From: Liolophura sinensis
Taxonomy: Eukaryota > Mollusca > Polyplacophora > Chitonida > Chitonidae
DNA: 60,000 nucleotides
Direction: 5' to 3'
NCBI RefSeq assembly: GCF_032854445.1
Contig: NC_088303.1
Span: 14,393,501-14,453,500, forward strand
Position numbers and translations under genes: made by a program. Shown piece by piece: positions 53,776-60,000 of the stretch (the first letter of the stretch is position 1; each line of letters opens with the position of its first letter). The notes under the pieces are model-generated. The model saw nothing but the letters and a program-made list of their open reading frames with translations. It did not search any database and was not told the origin of the DNA.

Positions 53776-54670
53776 TTTCATATATATACCTACAAGGAGG
53801 ATAGGCCACACATATATACCCACAAGGAAGATAGACGACACATATATGCCTACAAGGAGGATAGCCACACATATATGCCTACAAGAAGGATATGCCACAC
53901 ATATATACCCACAAGAAGGATAGGCCACACATATATACCCACAAGGAGGAGAGGCCACAAATACTTGCCTACAAGAAGGATAGGACACACATATATACCC
54001 ATAAGGAGGATAGGCCACACATGCATACCTACAAGGAGGATAGGCCACACATATATACCCACAAGAAGGATAGGCCACACATATATACCCACAAGGAAGA
54101 TAGGCCACACATGCATACCTACAAGGAGGATAGGTCACACATATATACCCACAAGAAGGATAGGACACACATACTTGCCTACAAGAAGGATAGGACACAC
54201 ATATATACCCACAAGAAGGATAGGCCACACATGCATACACACAAGGAGGATAGGCCACACATATATACCCACAAGAAGGATAGGGCACACATACTTGCCT
54301 ACAAGAAGGATAGGGCACACATACTTGCCTACAAGAAGGATAGGCCACACATATATACCCACAAGGAAGATAGGCCACACATGCATACCCACAAGGAGGA
54401 TAGGCCACACATATATACCCACAAGGAGGATAGGCCACACATATATACCCACAAGGAAGATAGGCCACACATGCATACCTACAAGGAGGATAGGTCACAC
54501 ATATATACCCACAAGAAGGATAGGGCACACATACTTGCCTACAAGAAGGATAGGACACACATATATACCCACAAGGAGGATAGGCCACACATGCATACCT
54601 ACAAGGAGGATAGGCCACACATATATACCCACAAGAAGGATAGGCCACATATATATATACCTACAAGGAG
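53776..54670. repeat. 30-bp minisatellite, about 29 copies
   Basis: The unit ACAAGGAGGATAGGCCACAC followed by ATATATACCC (or ATGCATACCT, or ATACTTGCCT) repeats every 30 bp. Because 30 is a multiple of three and the unit lacks stops in several frames, long frames appear on both strands (355 codons minus, 299 and 271 plus). They read CGYICVAYPP- or THIPTRRIGH-type decapeptides and have no start or domain context. Confidence 0.97.
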
Positions 54671-54917
54671 GACAGTCCATAACAGTTTAATGAATCTGAA
54701 TCAGTATGAAACAATGATATATAATTTGGTAATTGAATATATTATTTCAAAGGAAACTTCTCCGGGACAACGCTTGTTATCAACACTATAATTATTATAG
54801 ACGTATAACATACCGAATGTCTAAAGTGCGAATTACGTGTTTTGTGTGGACGTTATCATCGAGTCTTGGGTTGTTGTGTGACAGCGGTAGTGTTGTTTCT
54901 GAAATGAGTTACACGAT

Positions 54918-55010
54918 GCCAACAGGTAGCTCCTGTACACCATCTCCCTGATGAGTCATCGAGCTGGACTTTTTTCTGGATCAGGAGGTCAACCCCATCC
55001 CCGTTAAAAT
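54918..55010 (-). pseudogene. Damaged copy of the 35.5-kb exon, second part
   Basis: GATGGGGTTGACCTCCTGAT and CAGGAGCTACCTG on the minus strand encode GDGVDLLIQKK and QELP, matching GEEIDLLIQKMG and QELP. It lies upstream of the first-part copy in transcription order, so the pieces are not collinear with the intact exon. Confidence 0.65.
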
Positions 55011-55345
55011 AACTGTATTTCATCTAGAATGGATTTCATTCAAATGAGTGTAAATGCCTCAGTTCACTAAGGTAGCATTCAACTTTCCGTGGTATGGCGT
55101 AGATTGTCTACTGCGAAAACAACGCCTAGGGCCAATGAGAATAAAATGGATGCCATTATCGGTCTTATTTTGGTATGCAGTAAACACCTAGCCACTCAGA
55201 ACGAAGCAAAATTATACATAGTTTAGGAGTATTTTCGTTTAAAGGAAGGTCGTCTGAGCCATATAGGAGCAAACCAACTATCAGTCTTCTCCGTGCACCG
55301 GATACGCCCAGATTTTAGTCTGCAGATTCTGCTAAACCCTTCTAG

Positions 55346-55535
55346 GGGGCCTCCGTGGCTCCGTGGCTTCCTCTCTAGCCATACGTGGGAAGGTCTGGCA
55401 GCAACCTGCAGATGGTCGCGGTTTTCCCCCGGGGCTCTGCCCAGTTTCCTCCCACCATAATGTTGGTTGCAGTCGTATAAATAAAATATTCTTAAGTACG
55501 GCGAAAACACCAAATCAAATAAATAAATAAACCGT
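55346..55535 (+). mobile_element. SINE family 1 with internal deletion
   Basis: Head GGGGGCCTCCGTGGCTC joins directly to the body at CGTGGCTTCCTCTCTAGCC. About 80 bases including box B are missing. The AAATAAA tail is intact. Confidence 0.85.
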
Positions 55536-55599
55536 TCTACATTATGATGCCGACCTCTGATTGTTACCATGAAGACAATGGAGCCATAGAAATCTCGAT

Positions 55600-56100
55600 A
55601 TCTAGTCTGCAGCTTGGATTTAGCTAAAGCCCGGTGTGCACAAGCACCTCAACCATTTAGTGACTCCCATCAGCCTGTAAGACCATTTCAGTCTACGTCA
55701 CAAGTTATTACAGCAAAAACTAGTGTATCAAGAACATAACAGGAAACGCTTTCACTCTAATTCTCTCAACCTTTATAGTGAGTAAGTATAGACAGTGTCC
55801 AGAATATCTGGACGACAGCTTGATACTTGTGCCGAATTCCGCGTAACCTGGAGCTTGGGACTTTGTATTCATCGTGTTGAATTATACCACCACGTTGGAT
55901 ATACGAACAGTTGCAATCAAAATCAAATGCAACTGAGGTACTTGTTTTGAGTATTTACAACTTACATACTTCATTAGGTCACTTTTGATTTGTGTTGAGT
56001 GTTGTTTTGGAAATTGGTCTTGCGATTATAGACCCAGGCTGTCCGTTTTACTTGACGGCTGGTATACGAATCTCCCTTGACGCCTAGATTTCGGAATGAA
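55600..56100 (+). repeat. Segment duplicated at 58.2-58.7 kb
   Basis: CGTGTTGAATTATACCACCACGTT, then TTGCAATCAAA, GGAAATTGGTCTTG and AGATTTCGG match, in the same order, the region 58,300-58,630 (CATGTTGAATTATATCACCCCGTT, TTGCAATCAAA, GGAATTGGTCTTG). Confidence 0.55.
55680..55760 (+). pseudogene. 3' end of the same retroelement
   Basis: GACCATTTCAGTCTACGTCA followed by CAAGTTATTACAGCAAAAACTAGTGT matches the sequence following the YIDD relic (53,530) and the one at 59,685, which encode RHKLLLQRLVCQ-like residues. Confidence 0.5.
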
Positions 56101-56395
56101 ATGTCATTGTACAAAATCGAAAAATACTTTGAGATTTCAGTTTAGGTGACAAAAGTGGTGAAGAAGTGGGCCTCCAACAATCAATTGCAATACACAACGA
56201 CATATCAGGAATCAGTTTGTCTTTTTGTTATCTGGGATTAACACCGTCTGATAAGGTTTTAAGGATGTCAGGAGTAAGTCTTGTGGATGTCAAGCAGTCC
56301 ACAAATACAAGGCAAAGGACCGAGACGGTGCCTGCCTTACATCATTGCATTCTTTTTATCCAAGGTGCGAGGTGGTGTGTTGATTTCCTGTTACT

Positions 56396-56516
56396 GAAGC
56401 ATTTACCCAAACTGCTAGAACTGAAGTAAACTGACAGACGGTCGCTTTTCACCAGTCACGTTTGATCGTTTACCCATTTTTCCACTCGTCGCTACTCACG
56501 TTTTACTCTCTGCTGT
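56396..56516 (-). mobile_element. TIR element family A, one end only
   Basis: GAAGCATTTACCCAAACTGC, AACTGAAGTAAACTGACAGACGG and the end GTCGCTACTCACGTTTTACTCTCTGCTGT follow the same order as the right half of the 47.2-kb copy. Confidence 0.6.
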
Positions 56517-57028
56517 ATTTTATTTTTATATTATTATTTTATTACTGCATCGCGTTCCATCGTTTCACAGTGGCCAGCTTTATGAAATTGTAAGAATTCA
56601 CGGCTTTTGGGACCAGACACTTAACAGGTGGAACAATAAACCGTAGTAATAGACTACCTGAATAAATATCTACATTTGTTTGGTAAGCCTCTCCACTACA
56701 GATTTCCTTTTAAATCTGAAATTTGGGGGCTGAAACTTCGATATCATAAAATGACAATAATAGCTATCTTTACGATTCATTACAGCGTTTTAGGAATTAT
56801 GATAAAATAGCTCATGTGAAACATAAATTCTTCTTGTACATGGGGGAAGAAAGAGGGTTTTTGCGTTTGTCTTAATTTCATCTGATTAAAGCAAAGAAAA
56901 TACAGAAAGGCTTGAACCCTCTTTGTATCATTCACTTAGGACAACGATAGGACAAATCATCAGCAGAAGAATTCCAGTCCCTGTCAGAATCCTCAATTTC
57001 ACTCACATCTGGTTTATAAACTGACACA

Positions 57029-57308
57029 GGGGCCTCCGTGGCTCAGTTGGTTTGCGCGCTAGCGCAGCGTAATGACCCAGGAGTCTTTCACCAATGCGGT
57101 CCATGTGAGTTCAAGTCCAGCTCATGCTGGCTTCCTCTCCGGCCGTACGTGGGAAGGTCTGCAAGCAACCTGCGGATGGTCGTGGGTTTCCCCCGGGCTC
57201 TGCCCGGTTTCCACCCACCATAATGCTGACCGCCATCGTGTAAGTGAAATATTCTTGAGTACGGCGTAAAACACCAATGAAATAAATAAATAAATAAATA
57301 TATGTATA
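57029..57308 (+). mobile_element. SINE family 1, full length with perfect TSD
   Basis: Complete head, body and (AAAT)n tail. The 14-base duplication TATAAACTGACACA is at 57015-57028 and 57309-57322. Confidence 0.95.
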
Positions 57309-57509
57309 TATAAACTGACACACAGGAAATATCAGTTAAATTAAATGTAGTATAGCAATTTAAGGTGGTGTATAAGATAACAGAACTGAACGTCGTCATC
57401 TATAAATAATATTCCTCTAAACAATGACGTAATATTTTCAACAGTGGAAAATTATTGAAGAGAAATAAAATATGATCATAACCTCACATTACCCAACTTC
57501 GGTCCCCCC

Positions 57510-57640
57510 CCCCACCCATGGTGACATCTTGTCCACCATATATTCTTCACATCTGGAGAGAGGCAGATAAGGGATGAAGTGAGATGTGACCATGGTGAAG
57601 AGTCAGACACGACCAATATGAGAAATATAATTAGAGACGT
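57510..57640 (+). repeat. Copy of sequence flanking the 36-kb inverted repeat
   Basis: CCACCATATATTCTTCACAT-CTGGAGAGAGG and GATGAAGTGAGATG match 36,321-36,400 (CCACCATAGACTCTTCACAT-CTGTAGAGAGG, GTGAAGTGAGATAG). Confidence 0.6.
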
Positions 57641-58158
57641 ACAGCATAGAGAGAGTAAAACCAGAGCAGCGACGACAGTGTGATAGCTGGCAAATGGTCA
57701 CACGTAACCGGTGAAATACGGTCTCTTGTTAGTTTACCTCAGTTACGGTTTTATTCTAATTGTTCATGTAAATGCAGAAATGGAAGCAAATCACACGCCC
57801 CCCTAGACACATCAAAACGTTATCTTTCTGGGGAAGTGAAGGTTTTTTTTTTATCTACGCCTTCATTCTGTAGCGTCCTCACTGTGTTTCTCAAGCTTCA
57901 ATTGTTAGGTCAATAAACCCGTTTTCAGGGCGTTCTAATTTGAAAATAGTTAAGCATTTATACGAAAAGTTAGAATGATACCCAAACTGAGGTAAACTGA
58001 CAAGATAATACAATAAAAAACGTATGGCGTAAATAGTAAAACCAGAGAGGGGACGACAGTGTGATAAGGGACAAGTGGTCACAATGTAACCGTGAAATCC
58101 CGCCTCTTGTCAATTATCACACTGTCGTCGCTACTCAGGCTTTTCTCTCTGTGCTATG
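57641..58158. mobile_element. TIR element family A (about 518 bp), with internal extra TIR
   Basis: Left end ACAGCATAGAGAGAGTAAAA-CCAGAGCAGCGACGACAG; right end complementary (CTGTCGTCGCTACTCAGGC-TTTTCTCTCTGTGCTATG). A second left-end copy at about 58,030-58,110 faces the right end and makes a roughly 130-bp near-palindrome. Confidence 0.7.
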
Positions 58159-58239
58159 GTCCTATGGTATAGGTTTACTGGTTTATCTCCCCTTCATCAG
58201 TCAAGAGAAGTGCAATCAAAGCGCACTATGAAATATATA

Positions 58240-58660
58240 TCTTATTATTGACAACTTCTGCTATTTCCGATTAACCGTCTCCGATTAATAATGCCTATTG
58301 ATCATGTTGAATTATATCACCCCGTTAGGAATATGAATATTTGCAATCAAAGCATAATTGAAACACATTATTTTATTATCAACAACTTATATACCAGCCT
58401 GTTAAGCGATCTGATTACCGATTTCACTCATTCACCTCGACATACCTTATGTCTTTCCAACATCACCTAAAACTGTTGACTACTTTTCTTTGCAAGATTC
58501 CGTCAAAATTTCTTTGTTCTTTGGTGGTTGGTGTTCAACATCATTTTAGGAATTGGTCTTGAGAGTACTGACCTGCAACGTCCATTTTCTTTGAGGGTTG
58601 TTGTATGAACACCTGTTTCGACACACAGATTCATAAAGAAATGCATTATTCCCGTTTTAC
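58240..58660 (+). repeat. Second copy of the 55.6-kb segment
   Basis: See the match order given for the first copy. It directly follows the family A element. No gene seen. Confidence 0.55.
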
Positions 58661-59299
58661 TTAGAGGTAAAGAATTTTATCATAAAATTTGCGCTTGTAA
58701 TTCTAGTTATCCATCAATCAACAAGAACAGTAACTAGGGTAACAATGTTTTTGTAAAAGGCTTTGGTGTTTAGTATTTATAATGTCGTGTTTTACGTGAT
58801 CAACAAAAAACATCAAGTTACTATTATTAACATGACTAATGATATTAAAAGTAAAACAGTTTAATCAATTTTATATTATGTATGCTGGATTTGAATTAAA
58901 TGCTATTACGGAATGAAGAATTTTAGTTTTATGGTTATGGATCAAAGCGCCAAATTCGACAATCACATACCACTCGTGGACACAACGTAATGAAAGACTT
59001 GCACCGTTGAGACTAAAATCCATTTTCAAAACAACACCAGTTCGCAAAGGAATATATAAGAGAAAACATGTAACTAACATATGTAAGACAAAAACATTCA
59101 ATGTTCAAGACATGACACCCAATTCAAATTTTTATCTCGTAGTCGATGGATATTTTTTAGGTCTTAAACAAAGACAGGTTCCAGTCGCGCTTTTATGGAA
59201 ACTTTTTAAAATGCCCATAATGCTGTAATAAACATAGATGTTTAGCCATTCCCTAATTATTGTTTAAGCGGTATTAGAAACATCTATGTCATAGATCCT

Positions 59300-59520
59300 G
59301 TCAATATTTGCCAATAAGAGAAAATTTTGCAGTGAACATTTCTTGACACAGTAGGTGAGTCAAGATCTTCAGGTAAATTGAAATCGTTACATGTTACACA
59401 ACACTTGGCAAATGCTGCAAGGCGAGATATGTATATGCACGATTCTTTAAGTGTATTACTAGCCAAATATGGATAACATACACTTTTTAAAATTGAAATT
59501 ATGTCTATTGTCATATGCAC
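59300..59520 (-). pseudogene. Reverse transcriptase relic, minus strand
   Basis: The minus strand reads CYPYLASNTLKES then CIYISRLAAFAKCCVTCNDF, the FPYLxSNIP...YISxLxRFAR...DF order of the same retroelement family. Confidence 0.55.
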
Positions 59521-59629
59521 GCGTGACGGCATACCTTGATCATTCTTGTGCAGATATAGGTAAAAGTAAAATTTACTGTCAGAATTATCTCTGTTTAAAT
59601 TATTTTTACTTGGATAGCAATGGAAGTGT

Positions 59630-59760
59630 CCTGCATGTGGGGTGTGCATATCTCGCCTTTGTCAGAGCCTGTGTGTTGTGTGACGACTTCAGTTAACGTC
59701 ACAAATTACTACTGCAAAGACTAGTGTGTCAGGTTATTCCATCAAACGCGTTCATCTAAG
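59630..59760 (+). pseudogene. Reverse transcriptase relic, plus strand
   Basis: Plus strand reads CAYLAFVRACVLCDDFS, a stop, then RHKLLLQRLVCQ, the C-terminal end of the family with one in-frame stop. It faces away from the minus-strand relic just to its left. Confidence 0.55.
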
Positions 59761-60000
59761 TTTCTTAAGTTTTACACTGAGTATAATTATCTTGTAAGTA
59801 ACTATGAATAGATCGTTCAGAATCTCTGGTGCTCCACCACTATACCAAATTCAGCTTAACCCGGGTCCATTTCGGTAATTCAATGAAGAATGAAACACCC
59901 CATAAAAATAACCCTTATAAACAGTACAAATTAATAAATTAAGTTGTATGAACAGACATGTGTATACCAGAAGTAAATCAAAGTTGGCTTTTAATACAAA

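Noticed and set aside
53581-54791. Long open frames of 355, 299 and 271 codons on both strands
   Set aside because: They are produced by the 30-bp minisatellite, whose unit is a multiple of three and lacks stops in several frames. There is no start context, splice logic or domain.

Overview
This is an AT-rich stretch of an animal nuclear genome. Genes are split by many small introns with GT-AG borders and recognisable metazoan protein families, and the intergenic DNA is full of short dispersed repeats. A tRNA-headed SINE ends in a '...cttgagtacggcgtaaaacaccaat' tail followed by AAATAAA repeats. From memory such tails are common in molluscs and related lophotrochozoans, so I suggest a marine mollusc, possibly a bivalve. 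That is an inference, not a proof.

Four genes can be reconstructed exon by exon, with reading phase kept across every junction. (1) PEX5, the peroxisomal PTS1 receptor, lies on the minus strand. Fourteen coding exons lie between 10,883 and 105, plus a probable non-coding first exon at about 13.1-13.26 kb. The gene runs off the left edge, so the last TPR repeats are missing. (2) PDE6D, the prenyl-binding chaperone, lies on the plus strand at 13,514-20,033 with six exons and is complete (147 residues). It is head to head with PEX5, with only about 250 bp between them, so a shared bidirectional promoter is likely. (3) An MFSD4/NaGLT1-like sugar transporter lies on the plus strand at 27,379-32,100, with four exons and 531 residues. 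(4) A paralogue of gene 3 lies on the minus strand at 44,488-41,278, with the same intron phases and about 500 residues. Genes 3 and 4 face each other tail to tail across about 9 kb of repeat-rich DNA.

The space between the two transporters holds one convincing exon of an unrecognised protein (35,473-35,786, minus), a signal-peptide-like exon (36,556-36,644, minus), a broken PIF/Harbinger transposase piece (about 34.0-34.15 kb), a long inverted repeat (36.03-36.32 against 37.17-37.46 kb) and a 74-bp minisatellite (38.57-39.01 kb). The right end (45-60 kb) has no intact gene that I can support. It holds young SINE copies with target-site duplications, TIR-bearing non-autonomous elements, decayed reverse transcriptase pieces on both strands, a 30-bp minisatellite (53.78-54.67 kb) and two rearranged fragments of the 35.5-kb exon.

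No operon, CRISPR array or prokaryotic defence system is present. The most unusual structure is in PEX5: the 3' end of a TPR-coding exon, with its splice donor, has been amplified into a 75-93 bp minisatellite that fills the start of the following intron with copies of the donor site. Long open frames in 53.6-54.8 kb come from the 30-bp minisatellite and should not be read as proteins.
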